A DNA stretch of 10,865 bases, from the NCBI GenBank assembly GCA_013153205.1, contig JAADEW010000021.1:1-10865 (forward strand), read 5' to 3'. Position 1 is the stretch's first letter. Every line of letters starts with the position of its first letter. Shown here one piece after another: positions 1-6,652 of this stretch. The DNA is from Deferribacteres bacterium (GTDB lineage Bacteria; Thermosulfidibacterota; Thermosulfidibacteria; Thermosulfidibacterales; Thermosulfidibacteraceae). Made by a program: the position numbers and the translations under genes. A model generated the notes under the pieces. It was not told the origin of the DNA. It made no database searches and was given only the letters and a program-made list of their open reading frames with translations.

Positions 1-44
1 CCTCTCTGGTATAACTTCAACATCAAAACCTTAGAGAGTTCAAT

Positions 45-53
45 TGTGGAAAA
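45..53 (-). promoter_or_regulatory. DnaA box 1 (TTTTCCACA)
   Basis: The + strand reads TGTGGAAAA, so the box is TTTTCCACA on the minus strand, a full match to TTWTNCACA. It lies 12 bp (start to start) from an identical copy, in the same orientation and between the arms of an inverted repeat. Confidence 0.7.
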
Positions 54-56
54 ATC

Positions 57-65
57 TGTGGAAAA
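57..65 (-). promoter_or_regulatory. DnaA box 2 (TTTTCCACA)
   Basis: This is a second exact TGTGGAAAA, separated from box 1 by only 3 bp (TCT) and in the same orientation. Close spacing in one orientation suits cooperative DnaA binding; that consequence is inference. Confidence 0.7.
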
Positions 66-145
66 AAGCTTAAGGTTTTCCCGCTGTTTAGTTGTAAGTT
101 TCTGTTATTTCTTGCAATCTTTCTGTGAAAATTTTGATATCTTCG

Positions 146-154
146 TGTGGAAAA
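146..154 (-). promoter_or_regulatory. DnaA box 3 (TTTTCCACA), just before dnaA
   Basis: This is the third exact copy of TGTGGAAAA, in the same orientation as the other two. It ends 24 bp before the preferred dnaA start codon and just upstream of its ribosome binding site. DnaA bound here would block transcription into dnaA or overlap its leader, so autoregulation is plausible. If translation really began at the GTG at 125 this box would be inside the coding sequence. Confidence 0.6.
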
Positions 155-160
155 ATGGGG

Positions 161-166
161 AAGGAG
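161..166 (+). promoter_or_regulatory. Ribosome binding site supporting dnaA start at 179
   Basis: AAGGAG at 161-166 lies 12 nt before the ATG at 179. The spacing is long but acceptable. Neither the in-frame GTG at 125 nor the in-frame ATG at 155 has a comparable purine-rich motif at normal distance. Confidence 0.5.
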
Positions 167-178
167 CGAAAAAAGGAA

Positions 179-1492
179 ATGAATATTAATGAGATATGGG
201 AAGTAACCCTAAATCATCTTTCAAAAAAGCTGTCAAAGGCAAAGGTTGACACATGGCTTAAACCCACAAAGGTGGCAAATATAACTGCCGATGAGGTGGT
301 TTTGCTGGTTCCCAACAGGTTTTTCCAGAACTGGATATCCGAAAACTACGAAAGCCTCATAAAGGAGGAGCTGAAAAGTATAATAGGAAAAGAGGTTAAC
401 ATAGTCTATTCCATAGAAAAAGACAGAAAAAAGCCAGAAAAACCCGCAAAAAAAAGAGAAAAGGCTCCACAAAAGAACCCATTCAACCCGAAATACACCT
501 TTGAAAACTTTGTGGTTGGTCCGGGAAACCAGTTTGCGCACGCATCCTGCCTTGCGGTAGCGGAAAAACCCGGCAAGGTCTATAACCCCCTCTTCATATA
601 CGGAGGGGTTGGACTCGGAAAGACACATCTCCTTCACGCCATAGGCAATAAGGTTATCTCAAACAACTCCGGTGCACGGGTGATATACACATCGGCGGAA
701 AAGTTTATGAACGAGCTTATAGACAGCATAAAAAGCGATAAAATGCCCGAATTCAGGAGGAAATACAGAAACGCAGATGTCCTTCTCATTGACGACATAC
801 AGTTTATAGCCGGCAAAAAACAGACTCAGGAAGAGTTCTTCCACACATTCAACGAGCTTCATAACGAAGAAAAGCAGATTGTTATATCAAGCGATAAACC
901 TCCGGCGGAGCTTGACCACATAGAGGAGAGACTCAAATCAAGGTTCAAGTGGGGACTGATAGCGGACATACAGCCTCCGGACCTCGAAACGAGAATAGCC
1001 ATTTTGAGAAAGAAGGCAGAAGCAGAAGGGATAGAGCTGACAGATGAGGTGGCTTACGTTATAGCCAAAAGGATAAAGAGCAATGTGAGGGAGCTTGAAG
1101 GATGCCTCATAAAGATAAGCGCCATGGCATCCCTTATGAACAGGAAAATTGATGTGGATTTGGCTTTAAGCATCCTCAACAACCTTTATCCCGCCACCGA
1201 CGATACCCTTTCTCCGGAGTCCATAATAAAGATGGTGGCAGAGGAGTTTAACATAAAGATATCGGACATAAAATCGCGAAAGAGAACGAAAAATGTTCTC
1301 CTTCCAAGGCAGATTGCCATGTATCTCATAAGAAAATTCACAAACCTTTCCTACACAGAAATTGCTGAGGTATTTGGCGGTATGGACCACACCTCGGTAA
1401 TGCACAGCGTCAAAAAGGTTGAAAGGCTGTTGAAAGAGGATGCAAACTTCAAGGCAACAGTAGAAAATCTGGAAAGAAAAATTGAATTTTAA
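179..1492 (+). CDS. dnaA: Chromosomal replication initiator protein DnaA
   Basis: This AAA+ ATPase binds DnaA boxes and melts the origin to start replication. From the ATG at 179 it has 437 residues, a normal family length. Domain I (about 1-80) begins MNINEIWE. A Lys/Pro-rich linker follows at about 81-105. The AAA+ core has Walker A GGVGLGKT (142-149), Walker B LLIDD (202-206), sensor 1 around ISSDK (236-240), a probable arginine finger R255 in LKSRF, and sensor 2 RELEG (304-308). Domain IV (about 345-437) holds PRQIA (376-380) and the signature GGMDHTSV (400-407). That signature has Met402 where most family members have Arg or Lys. In-frame GTG 125 and ATG 155 would add 18 or 8 residues, but the N-terminus from 179 looks like the family start. 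The gene seems to be transcribed separately from dnaN. Confidence 0.97.
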   Translation: MNINEIWEVTLNHLSKKLSKAKVDTWLKPTKVANITADEVVLLVPNRFFQNWISENYESLIKEELKSIIGKEVNIVYSIEKDRKKPEKPAKKREKAPQKNPFNPKYTFENFVVGPGNQFAHASCLAVAEKPGKVYNPLFIYGGVGLGKTHLLHAIGNKVISNNSGARVIYTSAEKFMNELIDSIKSDKMPEFRRKYRNADVLLIDDIQFIAGKKQTQEEFFHTFNELHNEEKQIVISSDKPPAELDHIEERLKSRFKWGLIADIQPPDLETRIAILRKKAEAEGIELTDEVAYVIAKRIKSNVRELEGCLIKISAMASLMNRKIDVDLALSILNNLYPATDDTLSPESIIKMVAEEFNIKISDIKSRKRTKNVLLPRQIAMYLIRKFTNLSYTEIAEVFGGMDHTSVMHSVKKVERLLKEDANFKATVENLERKIEF

Positions 1493-1642
1493 CATCAATT
1501 CCCAAAAATGCACAGGAATTTTTAACACCTTTTACAAACCGCAACACCAAAGAAACTATTACATTACAGCTGTTATTGAAAAAGTAGAGCAATCTAACTA
1601 CTACTATAAAGAGTTTTTTAAAACCTTAGTAGGAGGATTAGT
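1493..1642. promoter_or_regulatory. dnaA-dnaN intergenic region, possible unwinding element and dnaN promoter
   Basis: This 150-bp AT-rich gap contains a run of CTA triplets at 1594-1606 (CTA, A, CTA, CTA, CTA). On the minus strand they read TAG repeats like the DnaA-trio motif known from Bacillus subtilis. A strongly AT-rich tract follows at 1605-1623. TTTTACAAA at 1530-1538 is one mismatch from a DnaA box. A weak promoter may use TTGAAA at 1576-1581, but no -10 lies at good spacing (TACTAT at 1602-1607 gives 20 bp). AGGAGG at 1631-1636 is the dnaN ribosome binding site, 6 nt before its ATG. Confidence 0.45.
1497..1523 (+). terminator. Weak possible terminator after dnaA
   Basis: AATTCC (1497-1502) can pair with GGAATT (1515-1520) across a 12-nt loop, and the second arm runs into TTTTT (1519-1523). 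It starts 5 nt after the dnaA stop. The stem is short and AT-rich, so it may be inefficient or accidental. Confidence 0.25.
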
Positions 1643-2776
1643 ATGAAGGTCTGCCTCACGGATAAAAATTCCCTTCTGTCTGCACTACAGCTTGCTCAGG
1701 GCGTGGTGGAAAAAAAAGCGATAAGTCCTGTCCTTTCGTCAATAGTCCTGACAACAAAAGCTCCTGACGCTGTGGAGATAAAGTGCACAAACCTTGAAGA
1801 AAGCCTTTACGTTAAGACCTGGGCGGAAGTTTACGAAAATGCCACTTTCGCCCTTTCAGCTAAAAAGCTTATGGAGTTCGTGAGGGAGCTTCCCGACATG
1901 CCCATTGAGATTTTCGTTGAAAACGATGCGGTTGCTGAGATATCCGTGGGCAGAATAAAGGCAACCTTTCCCCTCGTGGAGATAGAGGACTTTCCCGAGC
2001 TTCCCCGGACGCCGGAGAAAACGGTGCTTTTAAATAGAGACGCCTTTCTTGACGCCATTGAAAAGGTCTATTTCTCCATAGCCACAGATTCGGTTTCAAC
2101 GGCTCTAATGGGAATGCTTTTTACCAAAAAGGGAGATGTGGTTCACTTTGTCTCCACAGATGGGCACAGACTTTCCGTGGTGGAGAAGAGGTTTGAGATA
2201 GAGGACTTGGAATTTGAGATGATTATACCGAGGAAAGGCGTTCAGGAATTGAAGAAGATACTTGATAAAAAGATAGAAGTGGATGCCGTTGACATTGGAT
2301 TTTCTGAGAACCACTTCTTTATGAGGGCAGGCAACATAGAGTTTTTCACCAGGGTTCTTGATGCCAAGTATCCCAACTACGAAAGGGTTATACCCGATGA
2401 CTTTGAGAGAAGCTTCGTGGTTGCGTCAGACACCCTTTTCAAGGCTGTAAAGAGGGTGTCTCTCTTTTCCGAGGACAAGGCTAAAAGCATTAAGTTTGAG
2501 CTCGTCCCTGAGGAAAAGAGGCTGGTCCTTTCCTCCGTTAAGTCACCGGACGATGCCTTTTCAGGCATTGCCGTTGAGGAGCTTGAGCTGGTGGATGCTG
2601 AGGGGGAGCCCATCACTTTTGGCTTGAACGCGAGGTTTTTGCTTGAGGCGCTTAATGCCTTTGATGCGGAAACGGTGAGGTTCAACCTTGGAGATGCTTT
2701 GTGCCCCATAAAGCTTGAAAGTGACGAGTCCAGAGATTACATACACGTGATAATGCCCGTTAGTCTGGAGGAGTAG
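1643..2776 (+). CDS. dnaN: DNA polymerase III beta subunit (sliding clamp)
   Basis: The protein forms the ring-shaped dimer that tethers the replicative polymerase to DNA. Its 377 residues are typical for the family and cover three clamp domains of roughly 125 residues each. Recognisable blocks are ALSAKKLMEFV (70-80), DFPELP (116-121), STDGHRL (171-177), IIPRKGVQEL (194-203), YPNYERVIP (243-251), GLNARFLLEAL (327-337) and the C-terminal HVIMPVSL (368-375). The C-terminal block helps form the pocket that binds polymerase and other clamp partners. AGGAGG lies 6 nt before the ATG. The gene probably heads the operon that continues into gyrB, whose ribosome binding site overlaps the last codons of dnaN. 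Confidence 0.97.
   Translation: MKVCLTDKNSLLSALQLAQGVVEKKAISPVLSSIVLTTKAPDAVEIKCTNLEESLYVKTWAEVYENATFALSAKKLMEFVRELPDMPIEIFVENDAVAEISVGRIKATFPLVEIEDFPELPRTPEKTVLLNRDAFLDAIEKVYFSIATDSVSTALMGMLFTKKGDVVHFVSTDGHRLSVVEKRFEIEDLEFEMIIPRKGVQELKKILDKKIEVDAVDIGFSENHFFMRAGNIEFFTRVLDAKYPNYERVIPDDFERSFVVASDTLFKAVKRVSLFSEDKAKSIKFELVPEEKRLVLSSVKSPDDAFSGIAVEELELVDAEGEPITFGLNARFLLEALNAFDAETVRFNLGDALCPIKLESDESRDYIHVIMPVSLEE
2767..2773 (+). promoter_or_regulatory. gyrB ribosome binding site inside the end of dnaN
   Basis: GGAGGAG forms the last coding bases of dnaN (Leu-Glu-Glu), directly before its TAG. It ends 6 nt before ATG 2780, which favours that ATG over the TTG at 2777. The overlap suggests translational coupling of clamp and gyrase synthesis. 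Confidence 0.7.
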
Positions 2777-2779
2777 TTG

Positions 2780-5182
2780 ATGGAGAGTTCGGAGAAGAAA
2801 ACTTATACTGCGAGTGAAATAAAGATACTTGACGGAATACAGGCGGTTCGCAAGCGCCCCGCCATGTATATAGGAAGCACCGACTTTCGCGGGCTTCACC
2901 ACCTCATATTTGAAGTGGTGGACAACAGCGTTGACGAGGCGGTTGCAGGTTTCTGTAAAAATATTGAGGTTATCATCCACATAGACAATTCCGTTACCGT
3001 TATAGACGACGGAAGGGGTATTCCCGTGGACATCCACCCCGAGGTGGGTAAACCCGCTGTTGAGGTGGTTATGACCACGCTTCACGCCGGTGGTAAGTTT
3101 GATTCCACGGTGTATAAGGTATCAGGCGGTCTTCACGGCGTGGGTGTTTCCGTGGTGAACGCCCTCTCCGAGTGGCTTGAAGTGGAGATAAGACGCGACG
3201 GAAAGATATACTATCAGCGGTTTGAGAGGGGAAGACCTGTCTGCGAGCTCAAGGTCATAGGGGAGACCTCAAGGACAGGCACCAAAGTCTCCTTTTTGCC
3301 GGATAGAGAGATTTTTGAGGATATAGTCATAAGTTACGATTATGTTGCCAACAGGCTGAGGGAGCTTGCCTTCCTCAACCCCGGATTGAGGATAGTTCTG
3401 AGGGACGAGAGGGAGGATAAAGAGGAGGAGTTCTACTACGAAGGGGGTATAGTCTCCCTTGTCCAGTATCTCAACGAGGGGAAGACACCCCTTTATCCGC
3501 AGATATTTTACATGAAGCGTGAGCAGGACGACGTAATCGTTGAAATAGCCTTCCAGCACAACACGGGTTATGTTGAGACCCTTTACTCCTTTGCCAACAA
3601 CATAAAGACCCTTGACGGCGGAACCCATGTGAGCGGGTTCAGGGCGGCTTTCACCAGAACCATAAACCAGTTTGCCCAGAAGAATAATCTTCTCAAGGGG
3701 ATTAAAGGGACGCTGACCGGTGATGACCTGAGGGAAGGGCTCACCGCCGTCATAAGCGTTAAGGTTCCGAATCCCCAGTTTGAAGGTCAGACCAAGACGA
3801 AGCTTGGAAATTCCGAGGTAAAAGGGGTTGTGGAGACCCTTTTCGCAGATGAGCTCAACGACTTTCTGGAGAGATATCCGGATGTTGGGAAGCTCATAGT
3901 TGAAAAGGCCCTTTCTGCGGCGAAGGCAAGGGAAGCGGCAAGGAAAGCCAAGGAGCTTGTGAGGAAAAAGAGCCGGGTTGAAGGCTCCACCCTTCCCGGA
4001 AAGCTCGCCGACTGCTCCGAGAGGGACCCCAAAAAGAGGGAGATTTTTATCGTTGAGGGCGAGTCTGCCGGTGGCTCCGCAAAGCAGGGAAGGGACAGGT
4101 CTTTTCAGGCTATACTTCCAATAAAGGGAAAGATTTTGAACGTTGAAAAAGCCAGAGTTGACAAGGTCCTCTCCAATCAGGAAATCAGAAACCTGATACT
4201 CGCTCTGGGAGTGGGGGTTGAAGGGGTGGACTTTGACATATCAAGGCTGAGATACGACAAGATAATAATAATGACCGATGCCGATGTTGACGGTGCCCAC
4301 ATAAGGACCCTTCTTCTCACCTTCTTTTTCAGAAAGATGAGGAAGGTTGTGGAGGAGGGGCATGTCTATATAGCCCAGCCGCCCCTTTACAGGGTTAAAA
4401 AGGGAAGAAGAGAGGTTTACTGTCAGGACGATGCCGAGCTTGAGGACTTCTTCTTCAGCGAGGGAATAAAAGGCGCAAAGGTGAAGGTGGCAGGCAGTGT
4501 TCTTGAGGATGAGAGCATACAGGAGCTGGTCTCCCTCATAAAGGAATACCGCTACCTCAGGGAGAAGTTTCTGAAGAGGGGGCGGGACATCAGGGTGATA
4601 GAGAAGCTTGCAGAGCTGGGTGAAGAGGAGAGGGAAAAGCTGGTGCTGGGAGATAAGGATGCGGTGAATGCGTTCATAAAGAGGCTTGAGGATATGGGAG
4701 TTGATATAGAGTTCTGGGACCTTGAATATGACGAAGCGGTTTTCTGGAAGCTGAGGATAATTTCCGTTTTCGGAGAAAAGAGGGAGACGGTAATAGACAA
4801 AGAGTTCCTCAAGGCACCGAGGTTCAGGAAGTTCTGCGAGATAAAGATGAGGCTTTCAGCCTATGAAGGGGAGAAGGTGGTGGTTGAAAAGGACGGAAAG
4901 GTTCTCCTTGAGTTTTCCGGCCTTGAATCGCTATACGACAGGATTGTTGAACTTGGGAGGAAAGGGGCTGAGATTCAGAGATACAAGGGTCTCGGTGAGA
5001 TGAACCCTGAGCAGTTGTGGGAGACCACCATGAATCCCGAAACGAGAAGGCTGAAAAAGGTAAGCATTGAGGACGCGGAGGAGGCAGACAGGATATTCTC
5101 CATACTCATGGGAGATGAGGTTACTCCCAGAAGAAACTTTATCCAGTCCTATGCCAAAGAGGCCCGCAACATTGATATATAA
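2780..5182 (+). CDS. gyrB: DNA gyrase subunit B
   Basis: GyrB is the ATPase and TOPRIM subunit of gyrase, which adds negative supercoils ahead of the replication fork together with GyrA. From ATG 2780 it has 800 residues. The GHKL ATPase domain has E45 (probable general base), N49 and D52 in EVVDNSVDEA, D76 in IDDGRG, GLHGVG (117-122), and QTKTKLGN (337-344). Arg139 aligns with the coumarin-drug arginine R136 of Escherichia coli. The TOPRIM domain has EGESAGG (from E427) and DADVDG (500-505). About 545-725 is the long insertion typical of Gram-negative and Aquificota GyrB, absent from the shorter Gram-positive form. The C-terminus (IQRYKGLGEMNPEQLWETTM, 732-751, through RNIDI) is canonical. 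gyrA is not in the window. ParE is an alternative, but position after dnaN and the motifs favour GyrB. Confidence 0.96.
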   Translation: MESSEKKTYTASEIKILDGIQAVRKRPAMYIGSTDFRGLHHLIFEVVDNSVDEAVAGFCKNIEVIIHIDNSVTVIDDGRGIPVDIHPEVGKPAVEVVMTTLHAGGKFDSTVYKVSGGLHGVGVSVVNALSEWLEVEIRRDGKIYYQRFERGRPVCELKVIGETSRTGTKVSFLPDREIFEDIVISYDYVANRLRELAFLNPGLRIVLRDEREDKEEEFYYEGGIVSLVQYLNEGKTPLYPQIFYMKREQDDVIVEIAFQHNTGYVETLYSFANNIKTLDGGTHVSGFRAAFTRTINQFAQKNNLLKGIKGTLTGDDLREGLTAVISVKVPNPQFEGQTKTKLGNSEVKGVVETLFADELNDFLERYPDVGKLIVEKALSAAKAREAARKAKELVRKKSRVEGSTLPGKLADCSERDPKKREIFIVEGESAGGSAKQGRDRSFQAILPIKGKILNVEKARVDKVLSNQEIRNLILALGVGVEGVDFDISRLRYDKIIIMTDADVDGAHIRTLLLTFFFRKMRKVVEEGHVYIAQPPLYRVKKGRREVYCQDDAELEDFFFSEGIKGAKVKVAGSVLEDESIQELVSLIKEYRYLREKFLKRGRDIRVIEKLAELGEEEREKLVLGDKDAVNAFIKRLEDMGVDIEFWDLEYDEAVFWKLRIISVFGEKRETVIDKEFLKAPRFRKFCEIKMRLSAYEGEKVVVEKDGKVLLEFSGLESLYDRIVELGRKGAEIQRYKGLGEMNPEQLWETTMNPETRRLKKVSIEDAEEADRIFSILMGDEVTPRRNFIQSYAKEARNIDI

Positions 5183-5197
5183 TTTCTGGAGGATGAG

Positions 5198-6640
5198 ATG
5201 AAGCTTTACGAGCTTACCCTTACACAGGTAAGGGACCTTGTGGATAAAGGGGAGGTGAAGCCCTCCGAGGTTCTGGAGGCTGTGGTCGGCAGGATTGAGA
5301 AGGTTGAGGAGAGGGTGAAGGCTTACATAACCCTCACCTTTGACGAGGCGTTTTCAAGCGTTGAGAGCAAGAAGCTCGGCAGGCTCTCTGCCGTGCCCAT
5401 AGCCGTCAAGGACAATATATGCACCAAGGGCATAAAGACTACCTGTGCGTCAAAGATGCTCTACAACTTCGTTCCACCGTATGACGCCACTGTGGTCAAA
5501 AAGATGAAGAAGGAGGGGTATGTCCTCATTGGAAAGACCAACCTTGACGAGTTTGCCATGGGTTCCTCCACCGAAAATTCTGCCTTTTTCACCACGAGGA
5601 ATCCGTGGGACCTTGAGAGGGTGCCGGGGGGCTCTTCAGGCGGTTCCGCTGCTGCCGTTGCCGCTGACATGTGTATAGCCGCCATCGGTTCGGATACGGG
5701 AGGCTCCATTCGCCAGCCCGCCTCTTTCTGCGGGGTTGTGGGGCTTAAACCCACATACGGCAGGGTTTCGAGATACGGTCTGGTGGCTTTTGCCTCCTCC
5801 CTTGACCAGATAGGGCCCATAACCAAGACCGTGGAGGATGCCGCATACCTTCTTGAGGTTATATCCGGAAAAGACGAGCTTGACTCCACTTCCGCTCCGG
5901 TGGAGGTGGAGAAGTTTACCAAGGCTTTAACGGGCGAAGTTAAAGGTCTGAAGATAGCCCTTCCAAAAGAATACTTCTCCGAAGGGATTGACCCTGAGGT
6001 GAAGGAGGCGGTGCTCAAGTGTGTCAGGATGCTTGAGTCTGAAGGGGCACATGTTGACGAGGTGAGCCTTCCCCACACCGAATACGCCATATCCGCCTAC
6101 TACATCGTTGCGCCGGCTGAGGCCTCATCAAATCTGGCAAGATACGATGGGGTGAAATACGGATTCAGGGCGGAGGAGTACACCGACCTGATAGACATGT
6201 ATTTCAAAACCCGCTCTCAGGGCTTTGGCAACGAGGTGAAAAGGAGAATCATGCTCGGAACCTACTCCCTCGCTTCGGGATATTACGACGCATACTACCT
6301 CAGAGCCAAGAAGGTGAGAACCCTTATAAGGCAGGATTTTGAAAGGGTATTTAAAGACTTTGATGTGATTATCACCCCCACATCGCCCACCACAGCCTTT
6401 AAGATAGGGGAGAAGGCTTCTGACCCGTTAACTATGTATCTTTCTGATATATTTACGGTTTCTGTCAATCTCGCAGGAATACCGGCGGTTTCTATACCCT
6501 GCGGTATGAGCGGGGAAAACCTCCCCATAGGACTGCAGGTGATAGGCAACTTCTTTGAAGAGGCGAAGATTTTGAATGTGGCTTACGCCGTTGAAAAGAG
6601 AATCAATTTCAGGGAAAACAACTCTCCCAATTTAGATTAA
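5198..6640 (+). CDS. gatA: Asp-tRNA(Asn)/Glu-tRNA(Gln) amidotransferase subunit A
   Basis: GatA is the glutaminase of the GatCAB complex. It releases ammonia from glutamine, which GatB uses to convert misacylated Glu-tRNA(Gln) or Asp-tRNA(Asn) to the correct amide form. The 480 residues match the family. The amidase-signature triad is visible: Lys71 in AVKDNI, cis-Ser146 in PGGSSGGSAAAVAA, and nucleophile Ser170 in GSDTGGSIRQPA. The spacing is the same as in characterised GatA. GGAGG (5188-5192) precedes the ATG by 5 nt, and the gap from gyrB is only 15 nt, so the gene is likely in the same operon. GatC, the small assembly subunit, is not adjacent. Confidence 0.96.
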   Translation: MKLYELTLTQVRDLVDKGEVKPSEVLEAVVGRIEKVEERVKAYITLTFDEAFSSVESKKLGRLSAVPIAVKDNICTKGIKTTCASKMLYNFVPPYDATVVKKMKKEGYVLIGKTNLDEFAMGSSTENSAFFTTRNPWDLERVPGGSSGGSAAAVAADMCIAAIGSDTGGSIRQPASFCGVVGLKPTYGRVSRYGLVAFASSLDQIGPITKTVEDAAYLLEVISGKDELDSTSAPVEVEKFTKALTGEVKGLKIALPKEYFSEGIDPEVKEAVLKCVRMLESEGAHVDEVSLPHTEYAISAYYIVAPAEASSNLARYDGVKYGFRAEEYTDLIDMYFKTRSQGFGNEVKRRIMLGTYSLASGYYDAYYLRAKKVRTLIRQDFERVFKDFDVIITPTSPTTAFKIGEKASDPLTMYLSDIFTVSVNLAGIPAVSIPCGMSGENLPIGLQVIGNFFEEAKILNVAYAVEKRINFRENNSPNLD

Positions 6641-6652
6641 AAGGAGAAAAAG

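Larger units (their letters stand above)
25..79. repeat. 9-bp inverted repeat bracketing two DnaA boxes
   Basis: AAAACCTTA at 25-33 is matched by its exact reverse complement TAAGGTTTT at 71-79, with DnaA boxes 1 and 2 in the 37-bp interval between them. A third copy, again reading AAAACCTTAG like the first, is at 1620-1629 just before the dnaN ribosome binding site. The arms could be a protein-binding site, but no known regulator is recognised. Confidence 0.55.
1..178. promoter_or_regulatory. dnaA upstream region, probable part of oriC
   Basis: This AT-rich non-coding stretch lies directly before dnaA. It holds three exact copies of TGTGGAAAA (45-53, 57-65, 146-154), the reverse complement of TTTTCCACA, which fits the DnaA-box consensus TTWTNCACA. 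It also holds a 9-bp inverted repeat flanking the first two boxes. A degenerate fourth site, TGTGAAAAT, lies at 124-132. Clustered boxes beside dnaA are the usual layout of bacterial origins and of dnaA autoregulation. No convincing -35/-10 pair can be chosen by eye; TTGCAA at 112-117 is a weak -35 candidate. The left part of any origin could lie outside the window. The role as an origin is inferred. Confidence 0.65.

Noticed and set aside
1..38. Hairpin CTCTCT (2-7) / AGAGAG (33-38) at the left edge
   Set aside because: A 6-bp stem with a 25-nt loop, made of simple repeats, is expected by chance and has no supporting T tract or conservation evidence.
112..143. Sigma-70 promoter TTGCAA ... 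TATCTT before dnaA
   Set aside because: The -35 is a 4 of 6 match and the best -10-like hexamer is also 4 of 6 with 20-bp spacing, too weak to annotate as a promoter.
125..178. Longer dnaA start at GTG 125 or ATG 155
   Set aside because: The added residues do not resemble the DnaA N-terminus, no good ribosome binding site precedes either codon, and DnaA box 3 would lie at the start of the coding region if GTG 125 were used. The ATG at 179 gives a normal family start.
448..455. Run of eight A in the dnaA linker as a programmed frameshift site
   Set aside because: The -1 frame after the slip reaches a stop within a short distance and no stimulatory stem is evident. Lys-rich linkers naturally give such runs. 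A similar run near 1709 in dnaN is also followed at once by a stop in the -1 frame.
2739..2754. Second CACGTG core at the end of dnaN as another parS
   Set aside because: Only the central CACGTG at 2744-2749 fits; the flanks read ACATA and ATAAT rather than TGTTN and NAACA, so it is not a ParB site.
5461..6090. Minus-strand open frame of 209 codons opposite gatA, and similar ones opposite the other genes
   Set aside because: They overlap well-supported conserved genes completely, encode low-complexity Ser/Leu-rich or unrecognisable proteins, and lack ribosome binding sites. They are by-products of purine-rich coding strands.
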